From assembly GCA_963712835.1 (NCBI GenBank), contig CAVQJJ010000002.1, positions 620,001 through 684,000 on the forward strand: a stretch of 64,000 nt of DNA. The letters run 5' to 3'. Within the stretch, counting starts at the first letter, position 1; every line of letters starts with the position of its first letter. Below the pieces are notes generated by a model. The model was not told where the DNA came from and searched no databases. It saw only the letters and a list, made by a program, of their open reading frames with translations. The DNA is from DATARH01 sp963712835 (GTDB taxonomy: Bacteria > Pseudomonadota > Alphaproteobacteria > ATCC43930 > CGMCC-115725). A program made the translations under genes and the position numbers. This document shows positions 42,096-49,164 of this stretch, piece by piece.

Positions 42096-42633
42096 TCAAC
42101 GCTGCCGGAACAATTCAATCGTACACGGTCGTGAGCCGAGGTCATGGGCGGTGTAGGTGTCGCCCGCAATCGCCCCGTCATAATCGAAGGGAAACTTCGT
42201 TCCTGCCGGTGAAGCCCCTGGCTGACCGCGTGAAATGGCGTAGCCGCGCAACCCCAGCCGCCCATCCGGCGCCACCATGCCGTCGAAAGCGACATAACCG
42301 GGAGTGCCGGGAGACGAGATTCGTCACCGCGGACGCGCGGCCGTTTGTGATCTGCATCATTAACGGGTGCTCGAAAGCCTGACGGTTGTTGAACTCCGGA
42401 CAACGATGCATGCCGACCCAAGCGCCGTCATAGGGCAGACGAGCCGGCGCAGCTTGCCGCGGTACGAACACGGGCTCCTGCTCAGGCTTCGGCGCGAGGG
42501 ATGGTCGGGGGTGTGGAGCGGGCGTCGGCGCGTCTTCACGAAACGAATCGGAGTTCTGCGCCATGACCGGCGGCGTGGCGCACGAGCCGATAACGATAAG
42601 ACCGATTGTCGTCACAAGCCAACGGATCGCCAA
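42096..42633 (-). pseudogene. Exported protein gene interrupted by a frameshift
   Basis: The first frame (from ATG 42633) encodes a signal peptide (VTTIGLIVIGSCATPPVMAQ), a Pro-rich linker, and YDGAWVGMHRCPEFNNRQAFEHPLMMQITNGRASAVT, after which it degenerates into Arg-rich sequence. The continuation lies one base over: SPGTPGYVAFDGMVAPDGRLGLRGYA and a proper end GSRPCTIELFRQR with a stop at 42096. The switch falls between 42326 and about 42305. Joined, the parts form a single secreted domain of about 175 residues. It is either a real inactivating indel or a sequencing error. Confidence 0.75.
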
Positions 42634-42845
42634 CCATCGCCCTCCTGTCCGACTTCATACCACACTCGGCCTTTCGCCGCCGGGTTGCGCAAGCCTAACG
42701 GATGGACCGTGACCAAGTTCTATTTTCGATCTTATCAAGTATGATTAAGAGATAATTAAATACTTAATTCGCGTGTTTGCCTTTGATTTCAAGAACATTT
42801 GATGCATATTGCGCCTACTCTGAGGCATCGCAAAAGGCGTCCCCC

Positions 42846-43013
42846 ATGATGATTGTCAGAAAGCTTGGCCAATGTCTTTTCGATGAGACCGGCGCCACCG
42901 CGATCGAGTATGGGCTGATTGCGGCGCTGATTTCTGTTGCAGCTATTTCCGTGCTTCAGCTTACCGGGACAAATCTTGTCTCGACCTTCACGACGGTTGC
43001 GAACAATTTGTGA
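42846..43013 (+). CDS. Flp/Fap type IVb pilin
   Basis: This 55-residue Flp pilin precursor has a short basic leader (MMIVRKLGQCLFDETG) cut between Gly16 and Ala17. A hydrophobic helix follows, ATAIEYGLIAALISVAAISVL, with the essential Glu at +5 and Tyr at +6. Flp pilins form adhesive tad pili. The prepilin peptidase 1 kb upstream could process it. None of the tad/cpa assembly genes is present in the window. A second ATG three bases on is an equally possible start. A terminator follows directly. Confidence 0.93.
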   Translation: MMIVRKLGQCLFDETGATAIEYGLIAALISVAAISVLQLTGTNLVSTFTTVANNL

Positions 43014-43054
43014 TCTGACGCTTAGCTTTCCTCCCCACGGCTGACAACCGCGAG

Positions 43055-43078
43055 CCCCGGTCGAAAGACCGGGGTTTT
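43055..43078 (+). terminator. Rho-independent terminator after the Flp pilin
   Basis: CCCCGGTC (43055-43062) pairs with GACCGGGG (43067-43074) across a stable GAAA tetraloop, followed by TTTT. It lies about 40 nt after the pilin stop, so the pilin is probably expressed as a single cistron. Confidence 0.92.
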
Positions 43079-43203
43079 CGTTCAGGCGAGCAACGAAAGC
43101 TGCCCATTTGCGCCGCCGATTGAGGCGATGGCCGCGCGATGCATGGCTGCTGATCGTTTTATGAGGGCACGCGATCAGCTCAACCTGTCCTATTGCCGTG
43201 TCG

Positions 43204-43488
43204 ATGAAGTTCGCCTTCGAGATACTCTGGACACGAAACGGCTTCCTCGAGCCGCTGTTTGAGCCGGCTCCGGTTAATCTCCGATCGGTCAAGACGGCGC
43301 GCGCACTGGCGGAGCGGTTTGCCTCGTACGCCCCCGTGCACTCGATCACGATCGAAGCGGAAGACGGCTCGATCTTCGAGCGCTGGTCCTGGCTGAACGA
43401 CGCGTGGGGACAGCACGATCCGTTGGAACCGCCGGTGGCGCCGATGCCGGCGCCATCGCTCGGATCGGCGACCGATCGTCGTCCTTGA
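43204..43488 (+). CDS. Hypothetical small protein
   Basis: This 94-residue soluble protein has no family I recognise. The first two thirds look like a compact alpha/beta domain (MKFAFEILWTRNGFLEPLFEPAPVNLRSVKTARALAERFASYAPVHSITIEAEDGSIFERW). The tail is Pro-rich. ATG at 43204 is preceded by an in-frame GTG at 43198. Composition is balanced rather than Arg/Pro-dominated, which favours real coding. It has no signal peptide and no obvious partner. Confidence 0.62.
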   Translation: MKFAFEILWTRNGFLEPLFEPAPVNLRSVKTARALAERFASYAPVHSITIEAEDGSIFERWSWLNDAWGQHDPLEPPVAPMPAPSLGSATDRRP

Positions 43489-43606
43489 GGTTGCCGGCCG
43501 ACATCCGGCCGGGCGCCGGATCATCCATTTGTTCTGAGAGCCTCGGCGACATACGATGCTGGGCGCTCGCGGCGTAATGCGTGGCCGCGACGCAGGGAGG
43601 CGGACG

Positions 43607-44572
43607 ATGGCGAACTACAGCATATGTCTGGGGACGGCGGGTTGGGGCGTGTGGCACAGCCCGGATTCCGGCCAGTCGTGGACGCGGCACCGCGCCCCAT
43701 TTCCGCTCAACAGCCGCATCCAGGCGCTGGTCGCCCATCCGAGCCAGGCGCATACCGTTCTCGCCGGCGGCGATACGGGCCTGTTCGCGAGCTACGACGG
43801 CGGCGCGAAATGGGAACGCATCGGCGCCCAAGGGGATCTGCCGACGATCTGGTCGCTGACCATCGACCCGGTCGATCCCGATATTCTCTTTGCCGGCACG
43901 CGCCCCGCCGGGGTCTATCGCTCGCGCAACGGCGGACGGCATTGGGAGAAATTGCCGGTCGACATCGCCCCCGAGTGCTCGATCGGCGTGCCCTTCGTGA
44001 CCGGCCTCGTTGTCGACCCGGACGATCACCGCCGGGTGTGGGCGGGGGTCGAGATCGACGGCGTGTTCCGCAGCCTCGACGGCGGCGATAGCTGGACGCA
44101 CCTGACGACGGGTTTGTACGACCCGGACATTCACGCCGTGGCGCTCGCGGCGACGAACCCCAAGCGCGTCTATGCCAGCACGGCGCGCGAGGTGTTTGTC
44201 AGCGACAATCTTGGCGACACCTGGCAATCGCTGGAAATCCGGGAGAAATGGCCGCTGCCCTACGCCCGCGGCCTGGCGGTCAAGGAAGACGACCCCGGCG
44301 TGCTCTTCGCCGGGTGCGGCGAGACCACGACGGGCGAAACGGGCTATGTGCTCCGCACGGCGGATTACGGCCAGAGGTGGGAGGTCCTGCACCTGCCGAC
44401 ACAGCCCAACGCCACGATGTGGGGTCTTGCCACGCACCCTGCCGACGCCAACCGCATTGTCGCATTCAGCCTGTTCGGCGAGGTCTACGTCACCGAGAAC
44501 GCCGGCGCATCCTGGCGCAAGATCGCGCGCGACTTCGGCGAGATCAGGGCCGCCGCGTGGGTGCCGAGCTGA
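43607..44572 (+). CDS. BNR/Asp-box repeat beta-propeller protein
   Basis: This 321-residue protein is built of repeated blades with S-x-D-x-G-x-x-W Asp-box motifs: HSPDSGQSWTR, ASYDGGAKWER, RSRNGGRHWEK, RSLDGGDSWTH, VSDNLGDTWQS, RTADYGQRWEV, VTENAGASWRK. Such propellers occur in sialidases, sortilin-like proteins and photosystem assembly factors; here there is no sialidase FRIP motif, signal peptide or membrane helix. A cytosolic binding or glycosidase-like role is possible but unknown. GGGAGG precedes the ATG at 43607; the frame extends 17 codons upstream without conservation. Confidence 0.88.
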   Translation: MANYSICLGTAGWGVWHSPDSGQSWTRHRAPFPLNSRIQALVAHPSQAHTVLAGGDTGLFASYDGGAKWERIGAQGDLPTIWSLTIDPVDPDILFAGTRPAGVYRSRNGGRHWEKLPVDIAPECSIGVPFVTGLVVDPDDHRRVWAGVEIDGVFRSLDGGDSWTHLTTGLYDPDIHAVALAATNPKRVYASTAREVFVSDNLGDTWQSLEIREKWPLPYARGLAVKEDDPGVLFAGCGETTTGETGYVLRTADYGQRWEVLHLPTQPNATMWGLATHPADANRIVAFSLFGEVYVTENAGASWRKIARDFGEIRAAAWVPS

Positions 44573-44927
44573 CCGTTGCGGTCGCGGTCATTCGCGTCGT
44601 ACGGGAACCCATCGAGATATTATCCCAGTTTGGAATTCGCCGTCCTTAGAGGCTGACTTGAAATGGATTCAAAGGTTCCAATGAGCTGGATTTCTTCGTC
44701 TTTCCCGCGAAAGCGGGAGCCCAGGGGGCGAGCGACGAGGCAGAGGTTCAAATTCTGGCCTCGGCTGAGGCTAAGCCATCCGCCGGTACGCTCGCCCTGG
44801 GCCCCCGCTTTCGCGGGGGAGACGATAATTCTTTGACTGGGTTGATTTCATTTTCAGGCAGTCTCTCAGACGACGGCATCGCGAAGCCTACATTCCCGCC
44901 GTATGATGAGCGTATGGAGAGCAGAGC
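44573..44927. other. Intergenic region dominated by a long inverted-repeat element
   Basis: No gene is visible in these 355 bp. Almost all of 44647-44870 is the inverted repeat listed separately. Outside it are about 75 bp after the propeller gene and about 55 bp before the small membrane protein gene, the latter containing its GGAGAG ribosome site. Confidence 0.6.
44647..44870. repeat. Long inverted-repeat element (family B, extended arms)
   Basis: The inner arms TCGTCTTTCCCGCGAAAGCGGG (left, from 44696) and its complement (ending 44825) continue inward as CCCAGGGGGCGAGCG / CGCTCGCCCTGGGCC. Outward similarity also continues: GAGGCTGACTTGAAATGGATTC on the left faces GATTTCATTTTCAGGCAGTCTCTC on the right. 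The result is a MITE-like palindrome of about 220 bp with a unique centre of about 60 bp and no ORF. Confidence 0.8.
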
Positions 44928-45182
44928 ATGACCCTCAGACTGATCGTGATCGCCGCGGTGCTTCTTCTTTCCGTCGGAGGGTTTCTCGGCGCCGGCCCGA
45001 TGCCCGGCGGCCCGTTCAACCCGTTCGGATTGCTGTTTCTCGGGGTGGCCGGGTTGGTCTGGTTCGCATGGGAACCGATGAAAGCCGGACTTGAAGGACG
45101 ACCGGGTCTTTTTGATGCGTTTGCTCGAAACATCTTGGGGACGAGGCAGCGCAAGACGAGTTCGGGCGGCAGCACTCCCTAG
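44928..45182 (+). CDS. Small hypothetical membrane protein
   Basis: This 84-residue protein has two hydrophobic segments (LIVIAAVLLLSVGGFLGAG and FGLLFLGVAGLVWFAW) linked by a Pro/Gly-rich turn (PMPGGPFNPFG). A basic C-terminal tail would face the cytosol. No family is recognised. GGAGAG lies upstream of the ATG. It precedes the heme-binding-like gene by 22 bp on the same strand. Confidence 0.65.
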   Translation: MTLRLIVIAAVLLLSVGGFLGAGPMPGGPFNPFGLLFLGVAGLVWFAWEPMKAGLEGRPGLFDAFARNILGTRQRKTSSGGSTP

Positions 45183-45204
45183 AGTCCACGCTGAGACACC
45201 ACCC

Positions 45205-45867
45205 ATGCCGAACATCCCTGACGACATCTTCACCGAGCCCGAAGACGCTTCGCCGGACACGCTGGCCAATCTAGGGCCGCTGCGCCGCCTCGCCGGAATT
45301 TGGGAATCCGACGGGGGAGTGGACATCAACCCCAAGGCGGACGGTCCCGAGCGGCGCGTCTTCCGGGAAAGCATCCGGATGGACCCGATCGACCCGCAGA
45401 CCAACGGGCCCCAGCTCCTCTATGGGCTGCGCTATCACATCCATATCAACACGCCCGAGGAAGCCATCACCTTTCACGACCAGGTCGGTTATTGGCTGTG
45501 GGAGCCCGCCACCGGGCTGATCATGCAGACCATCGCGATCCCGCGCGGGCAGGTGGTGCTGGCCGGCGGCACGGCGAAGCCGGACGACGAGCGCATTTCG
45601 GTGGAGGCGCGGCGCGGCGATACCCGCTTCGGGATCTGCTCGACCACCTTCCTCGAAGAGGCGTTCCGCACCGACTATTACCGGATCGACATCACCTTTC
45701 ACGGCGATGGCGGCTGGACCTATGTGACGCGCACGGATCTGGCGCTGCGCGGCCAAACCCCGCCGTTCAACCACACCGACACCAACACCCTCAGGCGGGT
45801 GGCACCGCCGACACCGAACCCGCTCCTCGGGTCGGAAGGCGGTTTAGGCATCGGCCGGCTGCGATAG
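45205..45867 (+). CDS. FABP-like heme-binding beta-barrel protein
   Basis: This 220-residue protein resembles the nitrobindin/DUF1794-type ten-stranded barrels that bind heme or fatty acids. LGPLRRLAGIWESDGGVDINP corresponds to the family's opening LxxLxGxWxGxG motif. It is followed by FRESIRMDPIDPQTNGPQLLYGLRYHIHI, FHDQVGYWLWEPATGLIMQTIAIPRGQ and a C-terminal strand set with FNHTDTNTLRRV. Whether heme is bound depends on a His that cannot be assigned with certainty from sequence. The ATG at 45205 fits the domain. Its end overlaps the convergent acetyltransferase gene by 24 bp. Confidence 0.82.
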   Translation: MPNIPDDIFTEPEDASPDTLANLGPLRRLAGIWESDGGVDINPKADGPERRVFRESIRMDPIDPQTNGPQLLYGLRYHIHINTPEEAITFHDQVGYWLWEPATGLIMQTIAIPRGQVVLAGGTAKPDDERISVEARRGDTRFGICSTTFLEEAFRTDYYRIDITFHGDGGWTYVTRTDLALRGQTPPFNHTDTNTLRRVAPPTPNPLLGSEGGLGIGRLR

Positions 45868-46386
45868 CTCCTTCCGCACCGTCGTCAGCGACGGGTCGCT
45901 CGGGTTCGCGGTGAGGTGGAAGCCGAGCCCGCGGCACATGTCGAGCATCGGCTTGTTCTCGTGTAGCACGTCGCCGAACAGTTCGCCGATGCCGGCTTCG
46001 CGCGCCACCTCGATGAGCCGGGTCAGCAGCAGATAGCCGACGCCGCGGCCTTTCCAGTCGCTGCGCACCGCGATGGCGAATTCGGCATGCGCCCGGCCGG
46101 GATCGGCGGAATAGCGCGCGACCCCGAGCGGCGAGGCGTCAAAGAGCGCGGCGAGCGCCATCTCGCGGTCGTAATCGAGGTGCGTCAGGCGTTCGGCAAG
46201 CTTATGGCTCAGCTCCCGCATCGGCGCGAAAAATCGCAGGCGCTGGTCCTCGCGGGTCATGTGCGCGAACAGATCCTGCAGCAGGGGCTCGTCTTCCGGT
46301 CGCACCGGGCGCAGCGCGATCCGCGTCCCGTCGCGCGCCGTGCCGATGGTTTCCAGGTGTTTGGGATAGAGGCTGCGGACGGACAT
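45844..46386 (-). CDS. GNAT-family N-acetyltransferase
   Basis: This 180-residue acetyltransferase opens YPKHLETIGTARDGTRIALRPVRPEDEPLLQDLFAHMTREDQRLRFF, typical of the GNAT domain found in protein acetyltransferases of the Pat type. The acetyl-CoA loop is VRSDWKGRGVGYLLLTRLIEVAREAG. It probably acetylates a protein or small amine in the cytosol. The ATG at 46386 has a GGGG-containing ribosome site; one at 46416 would add ten residues with none. The regulatory cNMP or NDP-forming ligase domains that sometimes accompany Pat are absent. Confidence 0.88.
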   Translation of the reverse strand: MSVRSLYPKHLETIGTARDGTRIALRPVRPEDEPLLQDLFAHMTREDQRLRFFAPMRELSHKLAERLTHLDYDREMALAALFDASPLGVARYSADPGRAHAEFAIAVRSDWKGRGVGYLLLTRLIEVAREAGIGELFGDVLHENKPMLDMCRGLGFHLTANPSDPSLTTVRKELSQPADA

Positions 46387-46460
46387 CGGGATCGCCCCTG
46401 CAATCGCCCCCAACATATAGGCGCGACGGGCAACCCAGCGAGTGGATGACGGCTATCGGT

Positions 46461-46730
46461 TTACGAAAAGCCGATTTCCAGGCACTTGGTGATTTCGACT
46501 GTGGCGGTTTGGCGCGCGGCAGCGGCGGTTCTTTCGATGCCGACTGAGATCAGTTCGCCACGTTCGCGCTCCAGCGAACAGACGCTCCATTGCCAGCGAT
46601 GGGCGCCGAGGCGGCACACCATCGCGCGGAGCAACTGGTCATCGGCGAACGGGGCATCAAGGACTTCGGCGGCGGACCACTCGAGGAGGGCGAGGTCGTC
46701 CGCGCGCGCAGGATCGGCAAGGTCGAGCAT
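46461..46730 (-). CDS. Small hypothetical protein
   Basis: This is an 89-residue soluble protein. A balanced sequence (RLGAHRWQWSVCSLERERGELISVGIERTAAAARQTATVEITKCLEIGF) looks like strand-strand-helix and is not the Arg-rich type seen in shadow frames. No recognised family. It is preceded by a strongly AT-rich patch (46741-46770) that could be its promoter. The minus-strand neighbours are the MarR gene upstream and the acetyltransferase downstream. Confidence 0.58.
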   Translation of the reverse strand: MLDLADPARADDLALLEWSAAEVLDAPFADDQLLRAMVCRLGAHRWQWSVCSLERERGELISVGIERTAAAARQTATVEITKCLEIGFS

Positions 46731-46851
46731 GGCACGCCGTCATTTTAATTTAAGAATTTTTCTATTTTGCCCACGGACGAGCGTGAGGTCGCGTGCTAAT
46801 AGCGCAGGCCGCCATGTCGAAAAACCCGCGCGCAACTGTCGCAGGAACGCT

Positions 46852-47295
46852 CTACGCGAGGGCGCGCAGATCGTCGCGCAAGCGCTCCGCACCGCCGGTG
46901 AACCCGGCATCGATCGCCGAATGTTCGCGCTGCCAGACCGGCATCGCGGCGGCGAGCAGGTCGAGCCCCGCCGCGGTCAGCGTGAGGCGGCGGCCGCGCC
47001 GGTCGTCCGAGTCGATCGCCACGGTGACGAGGCCGCGGCGCTCCAGCGGCTTCAGCGCCGCGGTCAGCGTCGTGCGATCCATCGCCAGCAGAGCGGCGAC
47101 GCCGCGGATGCCCGCCGGCTCGGGGCGGTTGAGCGACATCAGCAACGAGAACTGCTGGTTGGTCAGTTCGAACGAGCGGAACGCCGTGTCGAACCGGCGG
47201 GCGACCGCCCGCGCGGCGCGCTGCAGGTGCAGGCAGAGGCAGGTGTCGCGCACCAGGCAGGTCGTCTCGAATGTCACCGAATTGGGGTTTGACAT
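46852..47295 (-). CDS. MarR-family transcriptional regulator
   Basis: This 147-residue winged-helix regulator has NQQFSLLMSLNRPEPAGIRGVAALLAMDRTTLTAALKPLERRGLVTVAIDSDDRRGRRLTLTAAGLDLLAAA, containing the recognition helix (MDRTTLTAALKPLE) and the wing (DDRRGRRL). Cys residues in the N-terminal helix (TTCLVRDTCLCLHLQ) could sense oxidants or electrophiles. It is divergent from the VOC/YciI pair and separated from it by a perfect 12-bp palindrome, so local repression is likely. Confidence 0.93.
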   Translation of the reverse strand: MSNPNSVTFETTCLVRDTCLCLHLQRAARAVARRFDTAFRSFELTNQQFSLLMSLNRPEPAGIRGVAALLAMDRTTLTAALKPLERRGLVTVAIDSDDRRGRRLTLTAAGLDLLAAAMPVWQREHSAIDAGFTGGAERLRDDLRALA

Positions 47296-47306
47296 GCTCT
47301 CATTAT

Positions 47307-47318
47307 GTTGATATCAAC
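47307..47318. promoter_or_regulatory. MarR operator-like palindrome
   Basis: GTTGATATCAAC is a perfect 12-bp palindrome 11 bp before the MarR start, in an AT-rich stretch, upstream of the divergent VOC gene. The position and symmetry fit autoregulation by the adjacent MarR protein. Confidence 0.6.
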
Positions 47319-47385
47319 TTATTTGTCAAGACCGAATGCGGGTTCTCGCCGCGACGGAATTCTCACGCGACATCGGGAGTGTGTC

Positions 47386-47790
47386 ATGCCGGTACAGCCG
47401 TATCTGTTTTTCAATGGAAGCTGCGACGAGGCGATCGAGTTTTATCAGAAGACGCTCGGCGCCGAGGTGATGATGCTGATGCGGTTCAAGCAGATGCCGG
47501 ATCAGAGCATGGTCAAGCCGGAGACGGCGGAGAAGGTCATGCACGCGCGCGTGCGCATCGGCGACGCGATCGTGCTGATGTCGGACGGCATGTGCCAGGG
47601 CGACGCAAAGTTCGACGGCTTTTCGCTGACCTTGAGCCTCGCCACGGCCGAGGAGGTCGACCGGCGCTTCAACGCGCTCGCCGAAGGCGGGCAGGTGCGC
47701 ATGCCGCTCGACAAAACCTTCTTTTCGCCGCGCTTTGGTATGCTGACCGACAAGTTCGGCGTCGGCTGGATCGTGCTGGTCGAGGCCTAG
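47386..47790 (+). CDS. PhnB-like VOC family protein
   Basis: This 134-residue glyoxalase/bleomycin-resistance fold protein of the PhnB type has QPYLFFNGSCDEAIEFYQKTLGAEVMMLMRF, VMHARVRIGDAIVLMSDGM and FFSPRFGMLTDKFGVGWIVLVEA, the usual ends of the domain. These small proteins bind metals or small molecules; the function of this subgroup is undefined. Its gene follows the MarR operator and precedes the YciI gene by 36 bp, so both are probably one unit under MarR control. Confidence 0.9.
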   Translation: MPVQPYLFFNGSCDEAIEFYQKTLGAEVMMLMRFKQMPDQSMVKPETAEKVMHARVRIGDAIVLMSDGMCQGDAKFDGFSLTLSLATAEEVDRRFNALAEGGQVRMPLDKTFFSPRFGMLTDKFGVGWIVLVEA

Positions 47791-47826
47791 GCGTCAGGGC
47801 GTTTTGATGGTTCGGTGAGGAATCGG

Positions 47827-48258
47827 ATGATGCGGTTCATGGTGTTGGTCTATCCGGAAGGCTTCGACAAGGCCGAGCCGGATTTCGCGCCGCCGCCGGA
47901 GTCGGTGGCGGCGATGATGAAATTCAATGAGGAGCTGCAGAAGGCCGGTGTGCTGTTGTCGCTCGACGGGCTGCACCCGCCGACGATGGGCGCGCGGGTG
48001 CGGTTCGGCGACGGCTCGCCGAAAGTGACTTACGGGCCATTTCCCGAGAGCCGCGAGTCGCTCGGCGGCCATTGGATGATCCGGGTCAATTCGCTCGACG
48101 ACGCGATCGGGTGGATGAAGCGCTGCCCGATGTACGGCAATTGCGTCGTCGAAATCCGCCAGCTCTACGAGATGGAGGAATTCCCGGACGACGTCCGCGC
48201 CGCGGCCGGCGACGCCCCGGCGCGCCTCAAGGAAACGCTGGAGGGTAAGGCTGAATAA
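47827..48258 (+). CDS. YciI (YCII/DGPF) family protein
   Basis: This 143-residue dimeric alpha/beta ferredoxin-like domain has MRFMVLVYPEG..., NEELQKAGVLLSLDGLHPP, VTYGPFPESRESLGGHWMIRVNSLDDAIGWMKRCP and VVEIRQLYEMEEF. DGPF/YCII proteins are found beside ECF sigma factors and VOC proteins and may be small enzymes. GAGG lies six bases before the ATG at 47827. It is the second gene of the unit downstream of the MarR operator. Confidence 0.9.
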   Translation: MMRFMVLVYPEGFDKAEPDFAPPPESVAAMMKFNEELQKAGVLLSLDGLHPPTMGARVRFGDGSPKVTYGPFPESRESLGGHWMIRVNSLDDAIGWMKRCPMYGNCVVEIRQLYEMEEFPDDVRAAAGDAPARLKETLEGKAE

Positions 48259-48286
48259 CTCTTTGAGGTTGGGCTACTCCATTTAT

Positions 48287-48401
48287 CGCCTCCCCCGGAC
48301 TTGATCCCGGGAGTCCACGAATAGCTTCCCTTTATTCGTGGATGCCCACGGAACTAAGTCCGTGGGCTGAAGGCCCACGGGTCGAACCCGGGGGAGGGGA
48401 T
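48287..48401. repeat. Intergenic hairpin repeat, family A (long copy)
   Basis: The outer arms CCTCCCCCGG and CCGGGGGAGG enclose three stems: CCACGAATA/TATTCGTGG, CCCACGGA/TCCGTGGG and CCGTGGG/CCCACGG (the last two share bases and are alternatives). It is a cloverleaf-like fold. The first third matches the copy at 9581-9650 almost base for base. It lies between the YciI and GST genes. Confidence 0.8.
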
Positions 48402-48449
48402 GAAAAATGATTTGAAAATTACCGCTCTGACCCGAACAGGAAGGTCCCG

Positions 48450-49082
48450 ATGAAGCTTTATGAATTTCCGCCGACGCGGTCGATCCGCGTGCGCTGGACG
48501 CTGCAAGAGCTCGGCGTCGATTTTGAGGCGGTGACGGTCAACCTGATGGCCGGCGAGCACCGCGGGCCGGAATTCCTCGCGATCAACCCGGCGGGCAAAA
48601 TCCCGGTGCTGGTCGACGGCGAGATGGTGCTCACGGAATCGGTCGCGATCGTCGTCTATCTTGCCGACAAGTACCCTGAAAAGCGGCTTCTGCCGGCCGA
48701 TCCGCGCGGCCGCGCCGAGGCGATGCGCTGGCTGCTCTTCACCGCCACCGAGCTCGAGCAGCCGCTATGGCGGATGGCGAAGCACAATTTCATCTATCCC
48801 GAGGAGCGCCGGCTGCCCGCCGACATCGCGCTGGCGCGCGAGGACTTCGCGGCGATGGCCGCCGTCGCGGAGCGGCACATGGCGGGACGGGAATTCGTCT
48901 CCGGCGACCGCGTGACGGTCGCCGATTTCGTGCTCGGCTACACGCTCGACTGGGCGCAGACGTCGAACGTCCTCGGCGGCTTCCCGCAGCTGGAACGCTA
49001 TCTCGACCGCATGTACGCCCGCCCCCACGCGCCGATGCGCATCAAGGATGCCTTCGCCCAGGTTCGAGGCGCTGCATCGTAA
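48450..49082 (+). CDS. Glutathione S-transferase family protein
   Basis: This 210-residue GST has a thioredoxin-like N-terminal domain, KLYEFPPTRSIRVRWTLQELGVDFEAV, with Ser11 or a neighbour as candidate activating residue. It continues INPAGKIPVLVDGEMVLTESVAIVVYLADKYP (cis-Pro and the Glu-Ser glutathione contacts) and an all-helical C-terminal domain with VTVADFVLGYTLDWA. The likely role is conjugation or dehalogenation of electrophiles. It is transcribed alone; repeats lie on both sides. Confidence 0.93.
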   Translation: MKLYEFPPTRSIRVRWTLQELGVDFEAVTVNLMAGEHRGPEFLAINPAGKIPVLVDGEMVLTESVAIVVYLADKYPEKRLLPADPRGRAEAMRWLLFTATELEQPLWRMAKHNFIYPEERRLPADIALAREDFAAMAAVAERHMAGREFVSGDRVTVADFVLGYTLDWAQTSNVLGGFPQLERYLDRMYARPHAPMRIKDAFAQVRGAAS

Positions 49083-49121
49083 TTGGCTCGGTCGCGAGCG
49101 TCGGCCTTGCTGAGATCGCTC

Positions 49122-49137
49122 CCCGGCGTACGCCGGG
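49122..49137. repeat. Short perfect palindrome between GST and MmgE/PrpD genes
   Basis: CCCGGCGTACGCCGGG is a 16-bp perfect palindrome in the 82-bp gap between the convergent genes. It may be a transcript end or the remnant of a longer repeat. Confidence 0.45.
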
Positions 49138-49164
49138 AAGCGGCGCTAGGGCGCCGGTTGACCA

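Noticed and set aside
41915..42421. Minus-strand frame ending with LVASPRGFEPLLPP over the tRNA
   Set aside because: This peptide ending is a familiar artefact of frames that cross tRNA genes, and it overlaps the frameshifted exported-protein gene in a third frame.
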